From: UBA11524 sp964547515
Lineage (GTDB): Bacteria; Bacillota; Clostridia; Christensenellales; Aristaeellaceae
Assembly (NCBI GenBank): GCA_964547515.1
Contig: CAZJOA010000020.1
Span: 1-24,930, forward strand
DNA length: 24,930 bases
Reading direction: 5' to 3'
Part shown: positions 7,904 through 15,977 of the stretch, in pieces
Numbering within the stretch: the first letter of the stretch is position 1
Layout: the number at the start of each line of letters is the position of its first letter
Made by a program: the position numbers and the translations under genes
The notes under the pieces: model-generated
Told to the model about the DNA's origin: nothing
Database searches by the model: none
The model's input: the letters and a program-made list of their open reading frames with translations, nothing else

Positions 7904-8836
7904 TCACTTTGCAAGGCATTCCTTCACCTGACGGACGATGCCGTCCGCATTCAGGCCGTAATGGTCAAACACCTCCCGGGATGTTCCGGTGATGACGGGC
8001 GCATCCGGCAGGGACATGCAGCACAGGCGACGCGGACAGTTCGCCCCGATGACCTGCGCGACCGCCGCACCCAGGCCGCCCCGGGGCGCATGCTCCTCGA
8101 TGGTGACGACGAGCCGCGTGTTCTCCGCCGCATGGATGACCGCCGCGGCGTCCAGCGGCTTGACGCAGTACATATCCAGCACCGTGGCGGAAATGCCCTC
8201 CGCCGCAAGCCTTTCACCGGCGATCCTGGCGGGATGCACCATCTCACCGCAGGCGATGAGGGTCACATCCGTGCCCTCCCGGAGCACGGTGGCTCTGTCC
8301 ATCACAAAGGGCGTATCCGCCGTGTAAATGTCCTCCACCGGATTGCGGCCGACGCGGATATAGGCGGGCTTCCGATCCTCCAGCAGATGCTCCATCAGCC
8401 TGCGCGTCTGATGACGGTCGCTGGGCAGATACACGCGCATGTTGGGAATGGCGGACATGGCGGCAATGTCCTGCGCGGAATGGTGGCTCATGCCCAGTGC
8501 ACCGTAGCTCACGCCGCCGGAAATGCCGATCAGCTTCACATTGGTGTCGGAGTACGCACAGTCCACCTTGCACTGCTCATAGCTGCGCGTGGACAGGAAG
8601 CAGGCCGGTGACGCGGCGAACGCCTTCTTGCCGCATTTGGCCAGGCCGGCGGCGATGCTGACCAGATTCTGCTCGGCGATGCCGGTCTCGATGAACTGCG
8701 CCGGATACGCCCTGGCAAAGGGGGTCAGCGATGCACTGCCGCGGGAATCGCTGCACAGGACGACGATGTCCCGGTCGTCAGCAGCCTTCTCCATCAGCAC
8801 ATCGCAGATCGCCTGTCGGTTGGGGATCTGATTCAT
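7904..8836 (-). CDS. Transketolase, C-terminal (pyrimidine-binding) subunit
   Basis: This 310-residue protein corresponds to the pyrimidine-binding and C-terminal domains of transketolase as a separate subunit. It has the cofactor-activating glutamate in IETGIAEQN (Glu55), the GGVSYGALGMSHHS segment (107-120) and a C-terminal domain with EEHAPRGGLG. With the N-subunit encoded just upstream it should form the thiamine-diphosphate enzyme that moves a two-carbon ketol unit between sugar phosphates. The ATG at 8836 has GGGAGG nine nt upstream, which places the start inside the end of the N-subunit gene (59-nt overlap), so translation is probably coupled. Split transketolases may be general pentose-phosphate enzymes or dedicated ones, as in apulose-4-phosphate transketolase (AptA/AptB) and the sulfoquinovose transketolase pathway. 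The operon setting favours a dedicated role. Confidence 0.92.
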   Translation of the reverse strand: MNQIPNRQAICDVLMEKAADDRDIVVLCSDSRGSASLTPFARAYPAQFIETGIAEQNLVSIAAGLAKCGKKAFAASPACFLSTRSYEQCKVDCAYSDTNVKLIGISGGVSYGALGMSHHSAQDIAAMSAIPNMRVYLPSDRHQTRRLMEHLLEDRKPAYIRVGRNPVEDIYTADTPFVMDRATVLREGTDVTLIACGEMVHPARIAGERLAAEGISATVLDMYCVKPLDAAAVIHAAENTRLVVTIEEHAPRGGLGAAVAQVIGANCPRRLCCMSLPDAPVITGTSREVFDHYGLNADGIVRQVKECLAK

Positions 8837-9659
8837 GCAGTGCCGCCTCCCTTCTTGCCGCCAGATCGGCCTTGATGATGGCATATTCCTCAGCCGTGGG
8901 CACTCGGTGATGCCAGTCCGCCTGATTCTCCATCAGGGGAGAACCGCAGCCCTTCACCGTGCTGGCGATGATGACGGTGGGCTTGCCCTTCGTGGCCCGG
9001 GCGGACGCAAAGGCTGCTTGCAGCGCCGGGATGCTGTTGCCATCGACCGTGATGACATGCCAGCCGAAGCTGCGCCAGCGTTCCTCCTGGCTGTCCTGTG
9101 CCATCACATCCTCCGTGCAGCCGGAAATTTGCAGTCGATTCCGGTCGATGACGGCGCAGAGGTTGTCCAGCCCATAGTGCCCTGCCGCCATCGCGCCCTC
9201 CCACACAGAGCCCTCCGCCAGTTCGCCGTCACCCATGACGGTATAGACCCGGTTGACGCGGCCATCCATGCGGTTCGCCAGCGCCATGCCGATGCACACC
9301 GGCAGACCATGCCCCAGTGAGCCGGAATTCATCTCGATGCCCGGCAGCTTGTTGTTGGGATGACCGATGTAGGGCGAACCCAGCCGGGAGAATCGCTCCA
9401 GCACCTCTTCGTAGGGGAAGAAGCCCTTCTCCGCCAGAACCGCATAGTAGGCCTCCACCGAATGCCCCTTGCTGAGCACGAACAGGTCGCGGTTCGGGTC
9501 GTCCATGTTCTCCGGGGAGATGTTCATCTGGTCGAAATACAGCGTGACAAGGATGTCGATGACGCTCATGTCACCACCGATGTGCCCGCCCTTGCCGGCC
9601 ATGACGATGTCCAGCACATGCTGACGCAACCGGTACGCCTTTGCAGTCAGGTTTTCCAT
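8778..9659 (-). CDS. Transketolase, N-terminal (ThDP pyrophosphate-binding) subunit
   Basis: This 293-residue protein is the thiamine-diphosphate/Mg-binding half of a split transketolase. It shows GKGGHIGGD (His26), LSKGHS (His66), SGSLGHGLP (His117), and the ThDP motif GDGELAEGSVWEG (143-155) ending at Asn174 of IDRNRLQ. The ATG at 9659 is preceded by AGGTGAGG with six nt spacing. A GTG at 9671, overlapping the isomerase stop as GTGA, is an alternative that adds four residues. The gene runs 59 nt into the C-subunit gene, giving a low-complexity tail (about 14 residues after ALHES) not expected in the family, which may be a simple read-on of the stop codon. It pairs with the following gene. 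Acceptor and donor cannot be read from sequence. Confidence 0.92.
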   Translation of the reverse strand: MENLTAKAYRLRQHVLDIVMAGKGGHIGGDMSVIDILVTLYFDQMNISPENMDDPNRDLFVLSKGHSVEAYYAVLAEKGFFPYEEVLERFSRLGSPYIGHPNNKLPGIEMNSGSLGHGLPVCIGMALANRMDGRVNRVYTVMGDGELAEGSVWEGAMAAGHYGLDNLCAVIDRNRLQISGCTEDVMAQDSQEERWRSFGWHVITVDGNSIPALQAAFASARATKGKPTVIIASTVKGCGSPLMENQADWHHRVPTAEEYAIIKADLAARREAALHESDPQPTGDLRCADGEGC

Positions 9660-9667
9660 CGTTCGCC

Positions 9668-11074
9668 TCACCTCTGCGGATCGTAGATCGCCGCCTGCAC
9701 TTCCGCCTCGACGGGATCGTAGAGATCAGGCTTGATCCCCAGGTATTTGCAGGCCTCGTAGAGCACAGGCACCACATCCTTGTGGATGCCCACGCAATGG
9801 TGGATATACGGCCCGGTGACGAGCTTGTTCTCCAGGCGCTTCCAGTCCGCCACCTCCACCCAGACATAGGTGCCCTTGGTGTACGGGCCGTCGATCCCCC
9901 TGGCATGTCCCAGAAGCAGCGAGTATTCCCCATTGTCACCGTCAAAGCGGCACAGGGTCATCTCGCCATGCTTCGCCTCGGCGGATACCGCCCCATTCTG
10001 CGGGAAGGCCACCGGCACGCAGATGGTAGGCTTCTCACGGGCGACGGAGATCGGCCATGGGCCGCAATGCTGGAGCAGCTCTCCATTGTCGTTATCCGGA
10101 TGACGAACCGTCCAGTCCGCAAAGAAGGAACGGGCTTCGTCCATGCCAGCCGCCTCAGCCATCAGCGCGGTGATCGCACCGTGGATGTCCGTCTCGCAGA
10201 CCACGGGAAGGCCTTCCTCATTCAGAAGGGAGTTGGCCGCACAGGGCATGATGCCGATCTCGTCCTGCAAGGCATTCCAGCATTGCAGGGCGATGGCATT
10301 GCAGCCATACTTCCCCGCAAGGCGCTGCATGGCCAGCTTCAGCGCCGCCACACGCGCCAGGTATGCATCGCTGATGCAGCAGGTCATCCGGTCGTGGCAG
10401 TAGTCCACCACCTCGGCAATCGCTGCCGGATCAGCCTGCTGGCGCTTCATCTCCGCATACAGCTCGGGCAGCGGCACGGGGGACAGCTGGATGCCGAACC
10501 TCTCCAGCAGCTCGCCCTCATTGCACATGGTGCTCCAGAAATCAAAGGGACGAGGGCCGATTTGCAGGATGCGCGTGCGGCGGAAGGTCTTCACCACATT
10601 GCAGATGGCCTTGAAATTGCGCAGGCCATTGGCGAAGGCCGGAGCATCCAGCTCGCAGTTGGTCAGATAGGTGAAGGGCACGCGGAAGCGGCGCAGCACC
10701 TTGCCCGTGGCGAAAAGGCCGCACTGACTGTCACGCAGGCGGATGCCGTCCTTGTCGGGGCGCTCGTCGCGTGGCCCCCACAGCAGCACGGGCACATTCA
10801 GCGCCTTCGCCAGTCGGGCGCAGACGTACTCCGTGCCGAAATTGCAGTGCGGCAGGAACAGGCCGTCCACCCCTGCGGCCCGGAACTTGTCGATGATCCG
10901 GGGCAGATCACCGTCATCATAGAGCAGGCCTTCCCGGTTGATGTCGTCAATGTCGACAAGGTCCACCTGCAATTCGCGGAGCTTGGCGCGGGTCAGGTTC
11001 GCATACGAAACCGCTGCGGGGGCACTGAAAATGCTTCTTCGGGTGGGAGCAAAACCAATTCTGATGGTGGCCAT
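9668..11074 (-). CDS. L-fucose/L-arabinose isomerase family protein
   Basis: This 468-residue protein of the FucI/AraA isomerase superfamily consists of metal-dependent enzymes that turn an aldose into its ketose. Candidate metal ligands are Glu272 (ALQDEIG) and Asp296 (CETDIHGAIT), 24 residues apart as are Glu337 and Asp361 in E. coli FucI, plus His425/His426 near the C terminus (YIHHCVG). It is shorter than FucI (about 590) and belongs to the diverse short group common in Firmicutes, whose substrates are mostly unassigned. The ATG at 11074 has AGGAGG seven nt upstream; a reading from 11239 would lie inside the GH78 gene. It is the first of five metabolic genes, ahead of the transketolase pair, kinase and aldolase. 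Candidate substrates released upstream are L-fucose, L-rhamnose, L-arabinose or an unusual sugar. Confidence 0.85.
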   Translation of the reverse strand: MATIRIGFAPTRRSIFSAPAAVSYANLTRAKLRELQVDLVDIDDINREGLLYDDGDLPRIIDKFRAAGVDGLFLPHCNFGTEYVCARLAKALNVPVLLWGPRDERPDKDGIRLRDSQCGLFATGKVLRRFRVPFTYLTNCELDAPAFANGLRNFKAICNVVKTFRRTRILQIGPRPFDFWSTMCNEGELLERFGIQLSPVPLPELYAEMKRQQADPAAIAEVVDYCHDRMTCCISDAYLARVAALKLAMQRLAGKYGCNAIALQCWNALQDEIGIMPCAANSLLNEEGLPVVCETDIHGAITALMAEAAGMDEARSFFADWTVRHPDNDNGELLQHCGPWPISVAREKPTICVPVAFPQNGAVSAEAKHGEMTLCRFDGDNGEYSLLLGHARGIDGPYTKGTYVWVEVADWKRLENKLVTGPYIHHCVGIHKDVVPVLYEACKYLGIKPDLYDPVEAEVQAAIYDPQR

Positions 11075-11093
11075 GGAGAATCCTCCTTTTGTA

Positions 11094-13850
11094 TTACAGT
11101 GTATAGCGGACGCACCATCGGCCTGAACCGGCGGACGCTTCCCAGCGTCCCTGGGCGTTCGACGTGAAGGGCAGCAGACTGACCGGCGCGTCCGCACCGT
11201 CCTCCAGCACGATGGTGGCGCTGGTGTTGACAGGCACATCGACCGTCAGGAGAACCGTATCGTCCGCCTTTTCCCAGCGGACGGCTACGGTGCCGTAATG
11301 GCTGTCATAATGGGCGGACACCTGCGTCAGTCCGCCGCCGGTCTGGGGCGCAAATATCACATGCTTATAGCCCGGGGCGGCCTCGTCGATCCCGATGCCC
11401 GCCACCACGCGGTAGAGCCATTCACCGATCGCCCCGTAGGCATAATGGTTGAAGGAGTTCATATCCGGACTCCACATCGTGCCGTCGGGTCTGATGCCGT
11501 CCCAATGCTCCCAGATGGTGGTCGCGCCGGTCTTGACCTGATACAGCCAGGATGGGAAGTCCTCCTTGAGCAGCAGGGCATACGCCTCGTCCTTGCAGCC
11601 GTTCTGACTCAGCGCATGGCAGAAATAGGGCGTTCCCACAAAGCCCGTGAGCAGATGTCCCCCCGCCTGATCCAGCAGCCGCTTCAGCCCGGCGACCGTC
11701 CCCGCTTTCCCCGTCTCCGGGATCAGCCCGAAATACAGTGCCACGATATGCGCCGTCTGGGTCTGCACGGTCATCACGCCGTTTTCATCCAGGAACGCAC
11801 GGCGGAAGGCATCGGCGATCTGCTCGTACAGGTGCTGATATTCCTCCGCCAGGCTCGCCTTGCCCAGCACACGGCAGACCTTCACAAAGAGCGAGGTGGA
11901 ATAGGCCGCATAGGCGGTGCAGGTCAGCTCATTGGGTGTCGCGCCGAAATAGCTGCCCTCCGCCGCGTCCAGAGCGACCCAGTCGCCAAACTGGAGCTTG
12001 TAATTCCAGATGTGATCCACCGAATGGGCATGCATGAAGTCGATCCACTTCTTCATGCTGTCGAACTGCTCCAGCAGGATGCGCCGATCGCCATAGGTCA
12101 GATAGAGCGTCCAGGGGATGATGACCGCTGCATCCGCCCAGGCCGCGGCGGAATCCGTTCCCTGCCCCAGCAGCCAGTCGCTGATGGGATGGTATTGCAG
12201 CAGATTGGGCACGACATGGGGCACGCCGCCCTCCTCGGTCTGGTCGAAGGCCACATCCTTGAGCCACTTGCGGAAAAAGGGATACGCGCCGCGCAGGAAA
12301 CAGGCCGTCCGGCTGAATATCTGTGCGTCACCCGTCCAGCCCATGCGTTCGTCGCGCTGGGGACAGTCGGTGGGGATGTCCAGGAAATTGCCGCGCAGAC
12401 TCCAGTCGATATTGCTTTGCAGCCGGTTCAGCAGCGGCTCGGAACAGGAGAAGCCCCCCGTTTGCTCCATCCGGGAATGCACCACACAGCCGGTGAAGTC
12501 CTCCGCGCGAATTTCGCCCGGCCACGCCTCGATCTTTGCATAGCGGAAGCCCTGGAAGGAGAATTGCTCCTGATAGCATTCCTCGCCATCGCCCCGGCAG
12601 ATATAGCGCACTTCGGCTTTGGCCGTGCGCAGGTTGGCAAAGTACGCATTGCCCTGCGCGTCCAGCGTCTCGAAGCAGCGGATGTGCACCAGATCACCCG
12701 GCTGACCATGCACGCGGAAACGAAGCCAGCCGGTGATGTTCTGGCCGAGATCCAGCACCGTGTCCCCCTGGGGTGTCAGCAAAACCTGTCTGACAGGGAG
12801 CTCCTCGGTGATCCCGACCCGACAGCCCGGCTGGGGTGCAAGCACGCTCAGCGGTGCATCCACGATCTGCACCCTGCGCCACAGCGCATCCGCGGGCTGA
12901 TACTCCGCAGCCGCCTGACGCTGCATGGCCTTTTCCGCATCCGTGAGCGGCGCGGACGGTCGGCTGTGCACCGGCGTATCCGCCATGCGGGGCGTTCCCC
13001 GGGGCGGCACGAAGCCGGGAGCATTCCAGCCGGGTTGATCCAGACGTGCATCGCAGCGCTCGCCATCGTAGATCTCCGAGAAGGTCACGGGGGAATCGCA
13101 GCCCAGCCAGCTTTCGTCCGACACAAGCACGTCCTCCGTGCCGTCCGTATAGCGGATGGTCATTTGCAGCAGCAGCGCCGTCCGATCGCCATAGCTGTTG
13201 CGCTCGAAGATGAAGCCCATCATCCCCTTGTACCACCCCGCGCCCAGATGTGCGCCGATCACGTTTTCGCCGTGGCGAACAAGATGGGTCACATCATAGG
13301 TCTGATAGCACAGGTGATGATGATAGCTCGTCCAGCCGGGTGACATCTGGTCGTCGCCCACGGGCGCACCGTTCATGAACAGATGGTACAGCCCCAGGGC
13401 CGTGGAGCAGATGCAGGCTTCCCTGACAGGCTTGACGCAGGTCCACGCCTTGCGCAGATAGGTGCCCTTGGAGTTGCTCCAGTCAGCCGCATTTTCCGCG
13501 GTGATGAACCGCGCCTGCCAGGCGTGATCCACCATGCCCGTCACGAAGGACGCAGGCGCTGACCAGTCGCTTTCACCGGCGTTCGTCCAAACGCGCACGC
13601 GGACATGATAAGCCGTACACGGGCGCAGCGTCACGCCCCGGACGGTCACATGGGCGGAGGCATCGCTGTCCGTCCGGCCGCTGTCATGGAGCAGTCGGCT
13701 GAAAAGTGCATCCGCTGCGATCTGAAGCCGATACGCCTGCTGGACGACATTGCTTTCGTCGCACAGGATGCTCCAGCTGAAGGCGGGCATTTCCTCCACG
13801 CCCACGGGATGCGTCAGATGATCCATCAGGATCCTGTTGATGCTGACCAT
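11094..13850 (-). CDS. Glycoside hydrolase family 78 protein (alpha-L-rhamnosidase)
   Basis: This 918-residue protein has the multi-domain plan of bacterial alpha-L-rhamnosidases: an N-terminal fibronectin-like domain (about 1-105), two beta-sandwich domains, an (alpha/alpha)6 catalytic barrel (about 460-800) and a C-terminal beta domain. The family signature TDCPQRDERMGWTGDA contains Asp495 and the general-acid Glu501, and TIWEHWDG carries the general-base Glu781. No signal peptide is present, so terminal L-rhamnose is removed inside the cell from imported oligosaccharides or glycosides. The ATG at 13850 has GGGAGG about nine nt upstream. The gene follows GH42 by 31 bp and precedes the isomerase by 19 bp. 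Rhamnose may come from RG-I, RG-II or a plant glycoside. No rhamnose-specific RhaA/B/D set is recognisable. Confidence 0.93.
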   Translation of the reverse strand: MVSINRILMDHLTHPVGVEEMPAFSWSILCDESNVVQQAYRLQIAADALFSRLLHDSGRTDSDASAHVTVRGVTLRPCTAYHVRVRVWTNAGESDWSAPASFVTGMVDHAWQARFITAENAADWSNSKGTYLRKAWTCVKPVREACICSTALGLYHLFMNGAPVGDDQMSPGWTSYHHHLCYQTYDVTHLVRHGENVIGAHLGAGWYKGMMGFIFERNSYGDRTALLLQMTIRYTDGTEDVLVSDESWLGCDSPVTFSEIYDGERCDARLDQPGWNAPGFVPPRGTPRMADTPVHSRPSAPLTDAEKAMQRQAAAEYQPADALWRRVQIVDAPLSVLAPQPGCRVGITEELPVRQVLLTPQGDTVLDLGQNITGWLRFRVHGQPGDLVHIRCFETLDAQGNAYFANLRTAKAEVRYICRGDGEECYQEQFSFQGFRYAKIEAWPGEIRAEDFTGCVVHSRMEQTGGFSCSEPLLNRLQSNIDWSLRGNFLDIPTDCPQRDERMGWTGDAQIFSRTACFLRGAYPFFRKWLKDVAFDQTEEGGVPHVVPNLLQYHPISDWLLGQGTDSAAAWADAAVIIPWTLYLTYGDRRILLEQFDSMKKWIDFMHAHSVDHIWNYKLQFGDWVALDAAEGSYFGATPNELTCTAYAAYSTSLFVKVCRVLGKASLAEEYQHLYEQIADAFRRAFLDENGVMTVQTQTAHIVALYFGLIPETGKAGTVAGLKRLLDQAGGHLLTGFVGTPYFCHALSQNGCKDEAYALLLKEDFPSWLYQVKTGATTIWEHWDGIRPDGTMWSPDMNSFNHYAYGAIGEWLYRVVAGIGIDEAAPGYKHVIFAPQTGGGLTQVSAHYDSHYGTVAVRWEKADDTVLLTVDVPVNTSATIVLEDGADAPVSLLPFTSNAQGRWEASAGSGRWCVRYTL

Positions 13851-13881
13851 TGCGGAATCCTCCCTGCTGCATGCGGGTACA

Positions 13882-15900
13882 TCAATCGCTGAGCTTGAAG
13901 ACGATGACATCACGCCCCGCGACGGTGAGCGCGCCGGTCACGGCTTCTCCGGTGAACAGGTTCGTCAGGCGGCTGTCGCCGAAGTCCACCGATGCCGGTG
14001 TCGGGTTGTTGTTGATGACGAAGACAGTCGTGCCCCTGTCGCTGATACGCCGCGTGATCTCCACCCCCGCATCGGCGCTGAACAGACCCGTCACACCCGT
14101 CTCGCGGCAGATGTGCTCCATCAGGTCGGTCAGGAAAGCGTCCTCCGGCTCCGTGCCGATGTAATAGGCCTTGCCCCGGCCGAAGCGGTTGACCGTCACG
14201 CAGGGCATGCCCGCATAGAAATCGCTCTCATACACCGCCAGCGCCTCGGCGGTTCGGGTGTGGAGCAGGTCGCACAGGAAGGAGCACGCATAGCGCTCCT
14301 GCGGCAGGGGGAGCGTCCCGTTCATGAGGATGTGATTGCGCTCCTCCGGCATGAGGGCATCCACCTCTTCCACCCAGATGCCCAGCACATCACGCAGTCT
14401 GCCCGGATATTCGCCAAAGCAGCAGCGGTCGTTTTCGTCCACCAGGCCGGACATGACCGTCGTCACCAGCGTCCCCCCGTCGCGCACATACGCCGTCAGA
14501 CGCTCGCCCACACCCGCCTTGGTCATATAGAGCATGGGGGAAACCACAAGGTCATAGCCGGAATAGTCGGTATCCGCTGCGGGATTGACGAAATCCACCG
14601 GGATGTTGCGCTGATGGAAGGGACGGTAATAGCGGGAGAGCGTGTTCAGGTAATCCATGTCCTTGTTCGGGCCGCTGGACAATTCCAGCGCCCACCAGTT
14701 GTTCCAGTCCATGAGTATGGCGACCCTCGCCGGGCTGCGACCCCGCAGGAAGACATCCCCCAGCTGCTCCAGCTCACGCCCCAGCTTTTCCGATTCGCGG
14801 AACACCCGGGTATTCTCATGCCCCGCATGGCCGATGATCGCCCCGTGGAACTTCTCCTGACCGGCGATGGACTGGCGCATCTGGAAGAACAGCACCGTAT
14901 CCGCGCCGTGCGCCAGCGCCTGATAGCTCAATAGACGCACCTCGCCGGGACGCTTGAGCTTGTTATAGGGCTGCCAGTTCTGCTGATTGGGTGACTGCTC
15001 CGTCAGCACGAAGGACTGTCCGCCCTTGAGGCCGCGCATGATGTCGTGCTTCATCGCGATGAAATACGGCGGATGCTGCGGCCAGGGGTAGTTGTCCCAG
15101 CCGACCACATCCAGGCATTTCGTCAGCGTGAACTGATCCAGCTTCTTGATGAAGCCCGACATATTGGTCTGGATCGGGATCTCCGGATTGTACCTTTTGA
15201 GCACCCGGTACTCATTCATGAAGCACTCCGCAGTCGAATCCGTCATGAACCGCATGTAGTCCAGCTGGATGGCGGGATTGAAGCGGTAGTCGTCATTCAG
15301 CTCGGTGGGCAGGGTGATCTCCTCAAACGAGGTGACGATGCGTCCCCAGAAGGAAGTGTGCCAGTGGGTATTGAGCCCCGCGACACTGCCGTAACGCTGA
15401 CGCAGCCACAGCCGGAACTTCGCCTGACAGGTCGGACAATAGCAGTAGGTGCCGTACTCATTCGCCACATGCCACATGGCCAGCGCCGGATGATGGGCAT
15501 AGCGCCTGGCGAACTCCTCGGCGATGGCGGCGGCGCGTTCCCGGTATTTCAGGCTGTTGACGCAGAAAAACACGCGCATGCCATGGGTGCGCCTGCGCCC
15601 CTGAATGTCCACCGGGAGAACCTCCGGATAGCGGGTGGACAGCCAGGCAGGCTGCGCCGTCGTGGGGGTAGCCAGGCAGACCTGGATGCCGTTCGCCCAG
15701 ATCAGATCGATGAGCCTGTCCAGCCAGGCAAAGTCGTACACGCCCTCATCGGGTTCCAGCTTTGCCCAGGAGAAGACCGGCAATGTCAGCAGGTTGATCC
15801 CCGCCTTCCGGAACAGCCGCATGTCCTCCGCGATGGTCGCGTCATCCCACTGGTCGGGATTGTAATCCCCGCCGTAATAGATCCGATCCGCCTGTTTCAT
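13882..15900 (-). CDS. Glycoside hydrolase family 42 protein (beta-galactosidase)
   Basis: This 672-residue protein is close to the usual GH42 length, with TIM barrel, trimerisation and beta domains. It opens with YYGGDYNPDQW, has the acid/base Glu148 in WHVANEYG, the nucleophile Glu301 in LTEQSP, and the GH42 zinc cluster Cys113, Cys153, Cys155, Cys158 (CYCPTC). Members hydrolyse terminal beta-galactose, some also alpha-L-arabinopyranose, from galactans and arabinogalactan oligosaccharides. No signal peptide, so intracellular. The start at 15900 is chosen because GGGAGG stands about nine nt upstream and family similarity begins at once; an ATG at 15978 overlapping the GH2 stop would add 26 unconserved residues. 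The 77-nt gap before it contains two perfect hairpins. Confidence 0.93.
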   Translation of the reverse strand: MKQADRIYYGGDYNPDQWDDATIAEDMRLFRKAGINLLTLPVFSWAKLEPDEGVYDFAWLDRLIDLIWANGIQVCLATPTTAQPAWLSTRYPEVLPVDIQGRRRTHGMRVFFCVNSLKYRERAAAIAEEFARRYAHHPALAMWHVANEYGTYCYCPTCQAKFRLWLRQRYGSVAGLNTHWHTSFWGRIVTSFEEITLPTELNDDYRFNPAIQLDYMRFMTDSTAECFMNEYRVLKRYNPEIPIQTNMSGFIKKLDQFTLTKCLDVVGWDNYPWPQHPPYFIAMKHDIMRGLKGGQSFVLTEQSPNQQNWQPYNKLKRPGEVRLLSYQALAHGADTVLFFQMRQSIAGQEKFHGAIIGHAGHENTRVFRESEKLGRELEQLGDVFLRGRSPARVAILMDWNNWWALELSSGPNKDMDYLNTLSRYYRPFHQRNIPVDFVNPAADTDYSGYDLVVSPMLYMTKAGVGERLTAYVRDGGTLVTTVMSGLVDENDRCCFGEYPGRLRDVLGIWVEEVDALMPEERNHILMNGTLPLPQERYACSFLCDLLHTRTAEALAVYESDFYAGMPCVTVNRFGRGKAYYIGTEPEDAFLTDLMEHICRETGVTGLFSADAGVEITRRISDRGTTVFVINNNPTPASVDFGDSRLTNLFTGEAVTGALTVAGRDVIVFKLSD

Positions 15901-15940
15901 ATCCGTTTCCTCCCTATGCTTCATCATCGTGACCATCCCG

Positions 15941-15975
15941 GGCGGACGATCCGCCTGCACCGATGGCGCATCGGT
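15941..15975 (-). promoter_or_regulatory. Tandem perfect hairpins in the GH2-GH42 junction
   Basis: Two adjacent perfect inverted repeats lie in the 77-nt gap: a 7-bp stem ACCGATG/CATCGGT with a 3-nt loop (15959-15975), starting three bases past the GH2 stop, and a 6-bp stem GGCGGA/TCCGCC with a 3-nt loop (15941-15955). Neither is followed by a T tract on the minus strand, so they are not classic terminators. A role in mRNA stability or processing is an inference. Confidence 0.5.
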
Positions 15976-15977
15976 CA

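Noticed and set aside
11298..13343. A 681-codon plus-strand open frame opposite GH78
   Set aside because: Shadow of the rhamnosidase gene; no domain or ribosome site supports it.
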